Of a stretch of DNA of 64,000 bases, positions 18,927 to 26,771 are shown piece by piece; position 1 is the stretch's first letter, and the number at the start of each line of letters is the position of its first letter. Position numbers and translations under genes: made by a program. This DNA is from Bacillus sp. AFS029637. GTDB lineage: Bacteria > Bacillota > Bacilli > Bacillales > Bacillaceae_G. Location of the stretch: the NCBI RefSeq assembly GCF_002584985.1, contig NZ_NUPZ01000015.1:1-64000 (forward strand), given 5' to 3'. The notes beneath the pieces were generated by a model. The model was not told where the DNA came from, made no database searches, and saw only the letters and a program-made list of their open reading frames with translations.

Positions 18927-20683
18927 ATTTTCACCCCACTATCCGCACTTTCACTTTCACCTTGTTGTCTGTCAAACTGCTCAGCATACCAGCCATTATT
19001 TCTAAGAAGCTGATCATGCGTACCCTCTTCTATTACTTCACCTTCATCCATAACGAGAATCCAATCCGCATGCTGCACTGCAGATAAACGGTGCGTCGTA
19101 ATAATCGTCGTCTTTCCGCTTCTTTCCGTTCTTATATTTTCAATAATTGCTGCTTCCGTACGCGCATCAACAGCTGATAATGAATCATCCAAAATTAAAA
19201 TTTCTGGATTTTGAATGACAGCTCGCGCAATCGAAATCCGTTGCTTTTGCCCACCTGATAACGAAACACCTTTCTCTCCAACGAGCGTTTCTAACCCTTC
19301 AGGTAAAAACTCTAAGTCCTTTTTAAACGCAGCAATTTCAATCGCCTTCTCGAGTTCCTCTTCTGTCGCTTCCCTATTTCCGAATAAAATATTTTCCCTC
19401 GCTGTTTTTGAGAATAAAATATGTTCCTGCGGTACATATCCAATCCACCCGAGTACATTTTCATTCGTCATTTTATCTAAATTCACATCAGAAACTGCAA
19501 TATCCCCATCTCCAAGCGGATATTGACGAAGAAGCTGACGTACAAGCGTCGTTTTCCCGCTTCCTGTTTTCCCGACAACCCCAAGCGTTTCTCCTTGTTT
19601 TAATGTAAAAGAAACCTTTTTTAAATTTTCTTCAGTTGATGAAGGATATGAAAAGGAAACGTCATCAAACTGAATATAGTCCGGCTCTTGTACAAGCTTT
19701 GGATTTTTCGGATTCTTAACATCCGGTTCATACGCTAACGTTTCATTCACACGGTCTAGCGAAGCATTTCCTCTTTGCATAACATTGATTAACTCACCAA
19801 TTGCAAACATCGGCCAGATCATCATCCCTAAATACACGTTGAAAGAAACGAGTTCCCCAAGCGTCACCTTTGATTGAAATACAAGATATGCACCATACAC
19901 TAAACCGATTAAATAACTCAGTCCGACAAGCATTTTCACAGTTGGTTGGAATAATGCATCGATTCTTGCTACCTTCATATTTTTTTCGTAGACGTCATCT
20001 CCTAAATGATGAAATCTTCCTTCATCTGCATTCTCTTGTACATACGCACGAATAACGCGCACGCCAGCGATCGATTCCAGTACTTTATCGTTCATATCAC
20101 CAAACGCATCTTGCGCAACTGTAAATCTTTCATGCAATTTCTTTCCATATATATTCATCGCATATGCCATAATCGGAAGCGGGATAAGTGCCGCGAATGT
20201 AAGCTCCCAACTAATTGTAAACCCCATCATACAAACGATTGTAAGCATATATAAACTAGAATCAACGAGCGTCAATATACCAAAGCCCGCTGTCATAGCG
20301 ATTGCTTTTAAATCGTTCGTTGCTCTCGCCATTAAATCGCCAGTACGATTTTTTTGATAAAACGTCGGCGTCATTTTAAGTAAATGCCCCATAAATTTAG
20401 AACGCATCGTCTTCTCAAGTACGAATGCACCACCAAACAATTGATGTTGCCAAACGAAAGTAAGACCATATCCAACTATCGTGACCCCTATTAAAATAAG
20501 AATAGATTGTATAATTGCTTCGTTCGATAACGTTCCTGTTTTTATATTATCAATCGTAACCCCTAACACTTTCGGAGGAATGACTTCAACTATATTCACA
20601 ATTAAAAGAGCCCCAATGGCGATACTATATCTCTTCCAATGTTCTTTAAAAAACCATCTTAACTTTAGTAATACTGAAAACAA
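18923..20683 (-). CDS. bmrC: BmrC (YheI), heterodimeric multidrug ABC exporter subunit
   Basis: A 586-aa half-transporter with six helices and an ABC domain: Walker A VGKTGSGKTT, signature LSGGQKQR, Walker B ILILDDSLSAVD. The residue after Walker B is Asp rather than the catalytic Glu, as expected for the degenerate site of heterodimeric exporters. The start is TTG 20683, 6 nt after AAGGGAGAG. It is preceded by an attenuator-like leader (20841-21068) and followed by overlapping bmrD. The order matches the B. subtilis bmrBCD operon. Confidence 0.92.
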   Translation of the reverse strand: MFSVLLKLRWFFKEHWKRYSIAIGALLIVNIVEVIPPKVLGVTIDNIKTGTLSNEAIIQSILILIGVTIVGYGLTFVWQHQLFGGAFVLEKTMRSKFMGHLLKMTPTFYQKNRTGDLMARATNDLKAIAMTAGFGILTLVDSSLYMLTIVCMMGFTISWELTFAALIPLPIMAYAMNIYGKKLHERFTVAQDAFGDMNDKVLESIAGVRVIRAYVQENADEGRFHHLGDDVYEKNMKVARIDALFQPTVKMLVGLSYLIGLVYGAYLVFQSKVTLGELVSFNVYLGMMIWPMFAIGELINVMQRGNASLDRVNETLAYEPDVKNPKNPKLVQEPDYIQFDDVSFSYPSSTEENLKKVSFTLKQGETLGVVGKTGSGKTTLVRQLLRQYPLGDGDIAVSDVNLDKMTNENVLGWIGYVPQEHILFSKTARENILFGNREATEEELEKAIEIAAFKKDLEFLPEGLETLVGEKGVSLSGGQKQRISIARAVIQNPEILILDDSLSAVDARTEAAIIENIRTERSGKTTIITTHRLSAVQHADWILVMDEGEVIEEGTHDQLLRNNGWYAEQFDRQQGESESADSGVKI

Positions 20684-20840
20684 TGTAATCTCTCCCTTCT
20701 CGTTCTCGTTTCACTCTCATTTCGTTATCCACTATCCAAATCCAGCACATTTACATTTCGCAACCCATACAATCTCATCACATTTTTCCACCTTCCAACG
20801 ATTTTTTCGTAATCCTACAAAGGAAACACGGAAAATAAAC

Positions 20841-20872
20841 AAAAAAAAGCATACCGTCGCTTGACGATATGC
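20841..20872 (-). terminator. Attenuator-like terminator in the bmrCD leader
   Basis: A 10-bp stem pairs GCATACCGTC (20849-20858) with GACGATATGC (20863-20872), with a GCTT-type loop and eight T following on the minus strand. It lies between the leader ORF and bmrC, so transcription must read through it to express the exporter. Confidence 0.85.
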
Positions 20873-20887
20873 AAAAGAAATGCATAA

Positions 20888-20920
20888 AAGCGTACGTTAC
20901 GATATACGCAACGTACGCTT
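20888..20920 (-). promoter_or_regulatory. Second hairpin in the bmrCD leader
   Basis: A perfect 11-bp stem pairs AAGCGTACGTT (20888-20898) with AACGTACGCTT (20910-20920), beginning 20 nt after the leader ORF stop. It is followed by TTTTAT on the minus strand. It could be a first terminator or an anti-antiterminator. Confidence 0.75.
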
Positions 20921-20939
20921 CTCATAAGACAAAAAGGTC

Positions 20940-21026
20940 CTATATATCCGCACGGGTTGCGTAATGATATGAATGTTTTCTGCCATTTAACAGAGCTAAA
21001 CTCATTACATTTACGATTACAATCAT
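20940..21026 (-). CDS. Leader peptide upstream of bmrCD (28 aa)
   Basis: ATG at 21026 with AAAAGGGG 8 nt upstream, reading 28 codons to TAG at 20940. The peptide begins MIVIVNVMSLALLNG and ends HYATRADI. It is followed at 20 nt by two stable hairpins and then bmrC. In B. subtilis the bmrB leader peptide controls bmrCD by drug-induced ribosome stalling and antitermination. The same layout suggests the same principle, although this peptide is shorter than the 54-residue BmrB. Confidence 0.65.
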   Translation of the reverse strand: MIVIVNVMSLALLNGRKHSYHYATRADI

Positions 21027-21062
21027 TACGCACACCCCTTTTATTTATTTTCCATTTATAAT

Positions 21063-21090
21063 CTTATAACTTTATTAAGTATTCTGTCAA
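21063..21090 (-). promoter_or_regulatory. Sigma-A promoter of the bmrCD leader
   Basis: Perfect -35 TTGACA (minus strand, 21085-21090), a 16-nt spacer and -10 TATAAG (21063-21068). It would start transcription about 30 nt before the leader peptide ATG. Confidence 0.75.
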
Positions 21091-21201
21091 TTGTTTTTTT
21101 ACATATAGAAAAAAAACACAATGAATCCATTTGAAAATATTATCACCCCTACAATCACCTTATACTCACTCTTACAAGTTGCTATTTTAGAAGGACTAAT
21201 C

Positions 21202-21255
21202 ATGCCAACTAGCAAGACGTACAAATTTTATGTAAACGGAGAATGGAGTATTTAG
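21202..21255 (+). pseudogene. 17-codon 5' remnant resembling gapN (NADP-dependent glyceraldehyde-3-phosphate dehydrogenase)
   Basis: A ribosome site (AAGGA) and ATG at 21202 begin MPTSKTYKFYVNGEWSI and stop. The peptide matches the typical N terminus of B. cereus-group GapN-type aldehyde dehydrogenases (NTYKFYxNGEW). The rest of the enzyme is missing. The remnant's stop overlaps the 3' end of the convergent DUF3626 gene, marking a deletion or replacement junction. Confidence 0.6.
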
Positions 21256-22343
21256 TTCAATTTTCGATTTGGTTTCCCAAATCGAACTAACACATGCCAT
21301 AATAATTTTAATTCCTGAAGCACTTCTTCATAAGTTCCACGATCACGCCAAGATAGTGGATTACGTTTCAAATCCACTACAGCAGAGCCAATTATATTTG
21401 CATCGATACAATTATTTTGCGCAATGCGTCTTGCCAAAGATGGCATTTTTGAACCCCTAAAGTCCATTGGAACTTCATCTACCATAAGTAAAAAACCCAT
21501 GTGCCAATACAAATTAATAGAATACTTCAGGCAAATTTCTTCTAAAGTTCTTCCTACATCCGTACCCTTAAATGAAGGATCTACAACAAGCACTTCCACA
21601 TCTTCTTTAAGAGAAATATCTCCATGAACTTGCGCTTCAATATAATGGTTAAGATTACGGGCTGACTCTTTATTTACTAAATCTATAAACGGCCTTTCCA
21701 GGTTAGCCAGTAAATGATTAATGAATCTTGTTGGAGTCAAATTCCCTTCACCAATTGCAAAATCTCTTACGAATACCTCTTCCAAAAGAGCAGCTAAAAT
21801 CATATCAAACTCTTCATAAGTGCCCTTTTCTTTTGGATCTTGATGCGAATCTAAATACGTATATGTAGAGCGATAAGAAACCTTTGGAGATAAAAGAAAA
21901 TAACATGACCCAAAACGCGGAGCAGGCCCATCTGGATGTAACATCAAATTTAGCGCTCCATACTTTGGCCGTTGGTTATTCGTTACTCCCTCCAATTGAT
22001 ATGCTCCTCCAAATATTCTCTTTTCCCAAAGGTCACGTTCACCACCAGGGTAAGCAGATACGCTTCCATTAGATAGCAATGTTTCAAACTGACTTTTATA
22101 TACTCCTTGCTCAAACAGCGCTTCGGCAACATTTTTCATATTCGAATCTATTCTGTCTGGATGAAAGTGTAATGCAATCCTCGCATGGGACTTTACATTA
22201 GCGACAGCTTCTTCAAACATTTCATCTGTAATATTAGACATTTTAAGTATATGATTAATTGTTTCTTTAGCCTCACGTTTTTCGTTCTCTGCATATTTTG
22301 AAATATACTCTAAAGCAAATAGTTGAGACCTTGATAATTCCAT
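21252..22343 (-). CDS. DUF3626-family protein
   Basis: A 363-aa protein with the segments that define this uncharacterised family as I know it: ALHFHPDR, a YKSQFETLLSNGSVSAYPGGERDLWE block, GGAYQ...RPKYGALNL, PRFGSCYFLL and a C-terminal VDPSFKGT. No signal peptide or membrane segments are evident. The conserved His/Asp/Arg/Glu residues hint at an enzyme, but no activity is known to me. Weak AGGGGAG lies before the ATG at 22343. It sits exactly where a gapN-like gene has been lost, suggesting arrival by replacement. Confidence 0.75.
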   Translation of the reverse strand: MELSRSQLFALEYISKYAENEKREAKETINHILKMSNITDEMFEEAVANVKSHARIALHFHPDRIDSNMKNVAEALFEQGVYKSQFETLLSNGSVSAYPGGERDLWEKRIFGGAYQLEGVTNNQRPKYGALNLMLHPDGPAPRFGSCYFLLSPKVSYRSTYTYLDSHQDPKEKGTYEEFDMILAALLEEVFVRDFAIGEGNLTPTRFINHLLANLERPFIDLVNKESARNLNHYIEAQVHGDISLKEDVEVLVVDPSFKGTDVGRTLEEICLKYSINLYWHMGFLLMVDEVPMDFRGSKMPSLARRIAQNNCIDANIIGSAVVDLKRNPLSWRDRGTYEEVLQELKLLWHVLVRFGKPNRKLN

Positions 22344-22445
22344 AATCCAATCTCCCCTTTAATTGAACTGACCTTAAACACTTCAATTAAAAGCTTATTC
22401 TTTCCTTCTTATGAAACGAACCTGATTTATTAAAAAAGCAATTTA

Positions 22446-22604
22446 ATAAAGTGAAACTTTAATCAGTGGGGGTTTTCTTCATCCCCCACTGATTATTAGC
22501 CTTCACCAATCGGACTTTTATGGGCAGCCCGACCCCCACCTAAATTCTTTGCTTTCGCTGAATTTTAAGGTGGGGGTCTTACTGCCCATTAAAGCGGGAT
22601 AAAT
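22446..22604 (+). repeat. bcr-like interspersed repeat, full-length copy (~159 bp)
   Basis: Begins ATAAAGTGAAACTTTAAT, then a hairpin CAGTGGGGG/CCCCCACTG. A second, larger inverted pair (GACCCCCACCT / AGGTGGGGGTC) follows, and it ends AAGCGGGATAAAT. Other copies in the window share both ends but differ in the middle. The element ends one base before the racE1 stop codon. It resembles the small mobile bcr repeats of B. cereus genomes; class assignment needs a library. Confidence 0.75.
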
Positions 22605-22605
22605 C

Positions 22606-23436
22606 TTAATTATACATACGCGCATTTTTAATCGGCAAATGTACACATTCTACAGAAATTTGATACCCTAGCCATCTCTCAGCAATATGTTCAAATGAAG
22701 AAACAGAGCCTGTTGTAAAAAACCGATGCTTCGGATTCAAATTGTCAGACAGGATTCCTTTGTGCTGTAAAATTGTACTTAACTCTATCGCTGTTTCTTC
22801 TGCAGAACTAATAATCGTTACATCCTCTCCTAGTTCCTCTTTAATATAAGACTCTAAAAGTGGATAATGCGTACATCCGAGAATTAACGTATCTATATCT
22901 TCTTTCGTTAATGGCAGTAAAGCTTGTTTCACTTGCTGCGCTACATATGCTATATCTTCTAATTGATTTTCTACAACTGTAGCTAAAGTCGGACACGCGT
23001 GACTATGCACTTCCAAATATGTATCAAGCTCGTGTAATGCTTTTTCATACATATTAGACTGGATCGTACCTACAGTTCCAATTACTCCGATTTTCCCTTT
23101 CTTTGTCACTTTAATTGCCGCTCTTGCTCCTGGATGTATAACGCCAATAACCGGAATGGACAGTGCTTCTTGCAGCGCAGTCAATGCAGCTGCTGCACCA
23201 GTATTACATGCTACAACTAGAGCTTTTAACGGAAACTGTTGGAGGAATTCAACCATTTCAAATATGAAAGATTGTACCTCCTCTACACTTCTTGGTCCAT
23301 ACGGACAACGCTTATTATCACCAATATAATAAATGCTCTCTTTAGGCAATTGTCTTATAATTTCACTCGCAACTGTTAATCCCCCAACTCCCGAATCTAG
23401 CACACCTATTACGGAATTTTTATGACCTGTAGACAT
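22606..23436 (-). CDS. racE1: Glutamate racemase, RacE1-like
   Basis: A 276-aa enzyme interconverting L- and D-glutamate for peptidoglycan (and, in some relatives, poly-gamma-glutamate). Motifs: GVLDSGVGGLTV, the first catalytic cysteine in VACNTG, GVIHPGARAA, and the second in LGCTHYPLL. The residue after CNT is Gly where most racemases have Ala or Ser. The start is placed at 23436 because AAGGGG is 9 nt upstream; an ATG three codons earlier abuts the site. B. cereus-group genomes carry two racE genes; proximity to a gapN remnant suggests racE1. Confidence 0.9.
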   Translation of the reverse strand: MSTGHKNSVIGVLDSGVGGLTVASEIIRQLPKESIYYIGDNKRCPYGPRSVEEVQSFIFEMVEFLQQFPLKALVVACNTGAAAALTALQEALSIPVIGVIHPGARAAIKVTKKGKIGVIGTVGTIQSNMYEKALHELDTYLEVHSHACPTLATVVENQLEDIAYVAQQVKQALLPLTKEDIDTLILGCTHYPLLESYIKEELGEDVTIISSAEETAIELSTILQHKGILSDNLNPKHRFFTTGSVSSFEHIAERWLGYQISVECVHLPIKNARMYN

Positions 23437-23636
23437 ATACTTCATCCCCTTCTCAATCTTCTAGCTCTCATAATATTTATTATATTATGAAAGTTCGATA
23501 TTACATAATAATCCCTTCCCTTTTAATCACAAACTCTTCTCTATAATCTGATTATTGCTATATCCATTGACGTATAAAAATTCATTTGTTACTCTTAAAT
23601 ACGTTAATTTAATATTTAAATCCTCATTCGTATCTC

Positions 23637-23830
23637 GGTGAGGTAGAGGTTGCAATCATTAAGAGTATCATTTCAGGAGATGTAGTGGCATTGATGAAGA
23701 AATGAGAAAGGAATGGTTGCCGAAGTAAGTCGTGTCCACCATGCACGCTTGCTGGGTCTGCATTTAATAAGTGCAGAACTGTCACAAACGTTTCGTTTGT
23801 GGAGAGCTATCGAGAGGTATGTCGTGGGTT
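23637..23830 (+). promoter_or_regulatory. Lysine riboswitch (L box)
   Basis: The conserved lysine aptamer segments occur in order: GGTGAGGTAGAGGTTGC near 23637, AAGAGTA, GGAATGGTTGCCGAAGTA near 23712, GCTGGGTCTGC, GCAGAACTGTCAC, and GGAGAGCTATCGAGAGGT. A terminator follows at 23845. It precedes a basic amino-acid permease gene, as with B. subtilis yvsH. Confidence 0.92.
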
Positions 23831-23844
23831 TCTTATAAGATAGA

Positions 23845-23877
23845 AAGCATGTAACGGCAAATTACGTGCTTTTTTTG
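23845..23877 (+). terminator. Expression-platform terminator of the lysine riboswitch
   Basis: Stem AAGCATGTAA / ATTACGTGCTT followed by seven T, directly downstream of the L box. Lysine binding would favour this terminator and switch the permease off. Confidence 0.85.
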
Positions 23878-23964
23878 TTTTGTTTGGGACTTCTCTTCCT
23901 GACTTGGGAAGACATACATATCTCCTCGCTTGACTTGGTTATACTAACTTTGGAGGTATTTTCT

Positions 23965-25389
23965 ATGCAACAAAAAAAATGGGGCTTTTGGGTACTAACA
24001 GCTTTCGTTGTCGGTAACATGGTTGGCGCTGGTATTTTCATGGTGCCAAGTACGTTGGCACAAACAGCAAGCCCTCTCGGTGTCACTTTAGCTTGGTTAA
24101 CAACAGGGTTTGGTGTTTTAATGCTAGCTCTTGTTTTCGGTAATTTAGCAATTCGTCGTCCTGATTTAACGACAGGACCACAAAGTCATGCATATGCTTT
24201 ATTCTCATCACCAAAAAAGAAAAAAATGGCTGGTTTCAGTATGGTATGGGGATATTGGGTTGCAAACTGGGCAAGTAACGTTGCCATCATTACATCATTT
24301 GCGGGATACTTATCACTTTTCTTCCCGATTATGAAAGATACACGACTACTATTTTCAATCGGCTCTTTCAATGTAGAAGTTGGAAAACTTATTACATTTA
24401 CTATTTGTTCCGCCTTACTATGGGGAACTCATTTAATTTTAACAAACGGTGTAAGCGGAGCTGGAAAACTAAACTTCATAGCAACTACAACGAAAATAAC
24501 TGGATTCCTTTTATTCATCGTCGTTACTTTATTTGCATTCGAAGCTTCAAAATTTGGACAATGGTACACACCGATGATCGATAAAGAAGGCGTATCACAC
24601 GGCCTCCTTTCACAAGTAAATTTAGCTGCTCTTACAACGCTTTGGGCATTTATAGGGATTGAATCAGCGGTTCTTTTATCAAACCGAGCTACCTCTCCCA
24701 AAACAGTAAAACGTGCAACAGTTGCAGGATTATTAATTACAGTTGCCATTTACTTAGGAATTACAATTTTAACAATGGGTGTACTTCACGTTGATAAATT
24801 ACAAGCTTCTGAACGTCCATTAGCAGATGCACTAAACGCTGCAATGGGTCATGGCGGCGGGAAACTTATGGCATTACTTGCTCTTACTTCCCTATTCGGT
24901 TCCATCTTAGGCTGGATTTTATTAAGCTCAGAAGTACCTTATCAAGCAGCAAAAGAAGGTTTCTTCCCTTCCTTCTTCGCAAAAACAAACAAAAAAGGAA
25001 GTCCAATTTACTCATTACGATTAACAAACATTATGTCGCAAGTGTTCTTATTCTCAACATTATCAGGAACCATTGCGGAAGCTTATACATTCGTTATAAC
25101 CGTCTCAACACTGGCCTACCTTATTCCATATCTCGTTTCGCCAATCTTCCAGTTAAAACTAGTCGCAACTGGTGAAACGTATAAAAATGAAATGAGTTCG
25201 AGAATTATGGATGGCATAGTCGCAGTCATCGCACTTTGCTATGCACTATGGGTTATTAAAACAGGCGCATCTGATATAAAAACGTTCCTTCTCGGAATCG
25301 GATTATTCGTAATCGGTTTTGCCTTCTATCCATTAATGAATCGTGATCAGAAAAAAAATGACGAAAAGAAAAACGAGCAAGTTGCATAA
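23965..25389 (+). CDS. Lysine-type amino-acid permease/antiporter (APC family, YvsH/ArcD-like)
   Basis: A 474-aa protein with about 12-13 membrane segments and the APA-family start GNMVGAGIFMVPSTLAQTASPLG. ATG at 23965 follows GGAGG by 9 nt; the longer upstream frame runs through the riboswitch and is not used. Sequence resembles arginine/ornithine antiporters and B. subtilis YvsH. The lysine riboswitch points to lysine as the substrate. The gene ends in a strong terminator. Confidence 0.88.
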   Translation: MQQKKWGFWVLTAFVVGNMVGAGIFMVPSTLAQTASPLGVTLAWLTTGFGVLMLALVFGNLAIRRPDLTTGPQSHAYALFSSPKKKKMAGFSMVWGYWVANWASNVAIITSFAGYLSLFFPIMKDTRLLFSIGSFNVEVGKLITFTICSALLWGTHLILTNGVSGAGKLNFIATTTKITGFLLFIVVTLFAFEASKFGQWYTPMIDKEGVSHGLLSQVNLAALTTLWAFIGIESAVLLSNRATSPKTVKRATVAGLLITVAIYLGITILTMGVLHVDKLQASERPLADALNAAMGHGGGKLMALLALTSLFGSILGWILLSSEVPYQAAKEGFFPSFFAKTNKKGSPIYSLRLTNIMSQVFLFSTLSGTIAEAYTFVITVSTLAYLIPYLVSPIFQLKLVATGETYKNEMSSRIMDGIVAVIALCYALWVIKTGASDIKTFLLGIGLFVIGFAFYPLMNRDQKKNDEKKNEQVA

Positions 25390-25410
25390 CGCAATTTGCT
25401 CGTTTTTTCT
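25371..25410 (+). terminator. Terminator of the lysine permease gene
   Basis: Stem AAACGAGCAA(GTTGC) / (GCAAT)TTGCTCGTTT followed by T, overlapping the stop codon. Confidence 0.85.
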
Positions 25411-25449
25411 TTTATAAAACATATATAATAGAACAAAGAGGTGAAAAAC

Positions 25450-26649
25450 ATGTCAATCGAATCATTATGGAGCAGTCGCTTCCAACAACATATTCAAAAT
25501 ATCATTACATACTTTGCACGTATGATTAACGGTTTACTATATAGCTTCATCTTCGCTTCCTGTATAGGCGCTTACTATTACGCAAAGTTTCTTAAAACAG
25601 CTCCTTCTAAAGGAGTATCCTTATTGTTTATTACAATCGTCCTAACCGGGGTTATATCGAGATGCCCGATACGAACATTTATCCAAAAGCCTGATGCTGT
25701 CTATTTACTGGCACTAGAAGAGAAGTTAACTTCTTATTTCAAAAAGTCTCTTCTATATAATTACATCATTCAGCTTTTCCCATTATTATTTACGTTCCTC
25801 ATTCTCGTACCAATTGCACTGCAAGCATTGCAATTAACTGTACCTTTTTTATGTACAATCTTTATCGTTTTAATGATTACGAAAGCTTGGAATATGTACA
25901 TACATTGGATGTGGCGTGATAGTGATGAAAAAAGCATATGGTTTATCATTCGTATTGCTTGTAACGCACTTATCATTTACATGCTGTTTTATACAGCAAA
26001 TGTAATCATATTAGGTGGATTACTTTTACTTCTCGCTTTCTTACTTCTATATACGAAAAAACAACCGACAAAACGAATACCGTGGGAGTACATAATCGAG
26101 CAAGAAGAAAAAATGGACATACGTTTTTATCAATTCGCTAGCATCTTCACCGATGTGCCGCAACTAAAAAAACAAGTAAACAGCAGAAAATGGCTTACGA
26201 ATTGGATTGAACCTTTACTACATAAAAAACACGCTACTTTCTTCTATTTACATACACTATCGTTTTTACGTGGGAATGATTATTTCGGTATATATATTCG
26301 TTTAAGTATAATCGGTGCCTTCGCCTTATATTTTATACCGAACATATATGTAAAAGGTGCTATCGCTTATATCGTCCTATATATGATTTCCATGCAGCTT
26401 CGTTCTCTGTGGAAATATTTTTCAGGAAATATTATTGTAGCATTGTATCCAATTAATACTGAAGAAAGAATGAAGCAATTTCTTAGCTTAATTTTCATAT
26501 TAATAAGCATTCAATTAATTGTTTTTTCAGCTGTTGTACTCGTTGCTACAGGACAAGTTCTACATAGTGTTATCATTATGATTGCCGGATTACTCTGGAT
26601 CAAATTTATTATTGTACCAAAAACGAAGAAACGAATTTCCTCGTTTTAA
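25450..26649 (+). CDS. EcsB-like ABC transporter membrane protein
   Basis: A 399-aa protein with many hydrophobic segments, resembling EcsB (SLWSSRFQQHIQNIITYFARMINGLLYS at the N terminus; PINTEERMKQFL near the C end). EcsB pairs with the EcsA ATPase and affects secretion, competence and protease processing in B. subtilis. No ATPase gene is adjacent, so this is a solitary paralogue that must borrow one or act differently. The start is placed at ATG 25450 (AGAGGTG 6 nt upstream); a GTG nine bases earlier overlaps the ribosome site. Confidence 0.75.
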   Translation: MSIESLWSSRFQQHIQNIITYFARMINGLLYSFIFASCIGAYYYAKFLKTAPSKGVSLLFITIVLTGVISRCPIRTFIQKPDAVYLLALEEKLTSYFKKSLLYNYIIQLFPLLFTFLILVPIALQALQLTVPFLCTIFIVLMITKAWNMYIHWMWRDSDEKSIWFIIRIACNALIIYMLFYTANVIILGGLLLLLAFLLLYTKKQPTKRIPWEYIIEQEEKMDIRFYQFASIFTDVPQLKKQVNSRKWLTNWIEPLLHKKHATFFYLHTLSFLRGNDYFGIYIRLSIIGAFALYFIPNIYVKGAIAYIVLYMISMQLRSLWKYFSGNIIVALYPINTEERMKQFLSLIFILISIQLIVFSAVVLVATGQVLHSVIIMIAGLLWIKFIIVPKTKKRISSF

Positions 26650-26656
26650 CGAAAAG

Positions 26657-26684
26657 GAGGCTGTACATAGCAGCCTCTTTTTTT
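26657..26684 (+). terminator. Terminator of the EcsB-like gene
   Basis: Stem GAGGCTG (26657-26663) / CAGCCTC (26671-26677) followed by T to 26684. Confidence 0.8.
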
Positions 26685-26771
26685 CGTCGCCAAATTTAGC
26701 TGAAGTTGATCCCTTTTAAAAATCATATAAAAAGCGAGCCCCATTATCACCGATTCGCTTTCCATATAGTT

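Noticed and set aside
20815..21033. 72-codon frame (GTG start) across the bmrCD leader
   Set aside because: It reads through both hairpins. The ribosome site fits the ATG at 21026 in another frame, which gives the short leader peptide.
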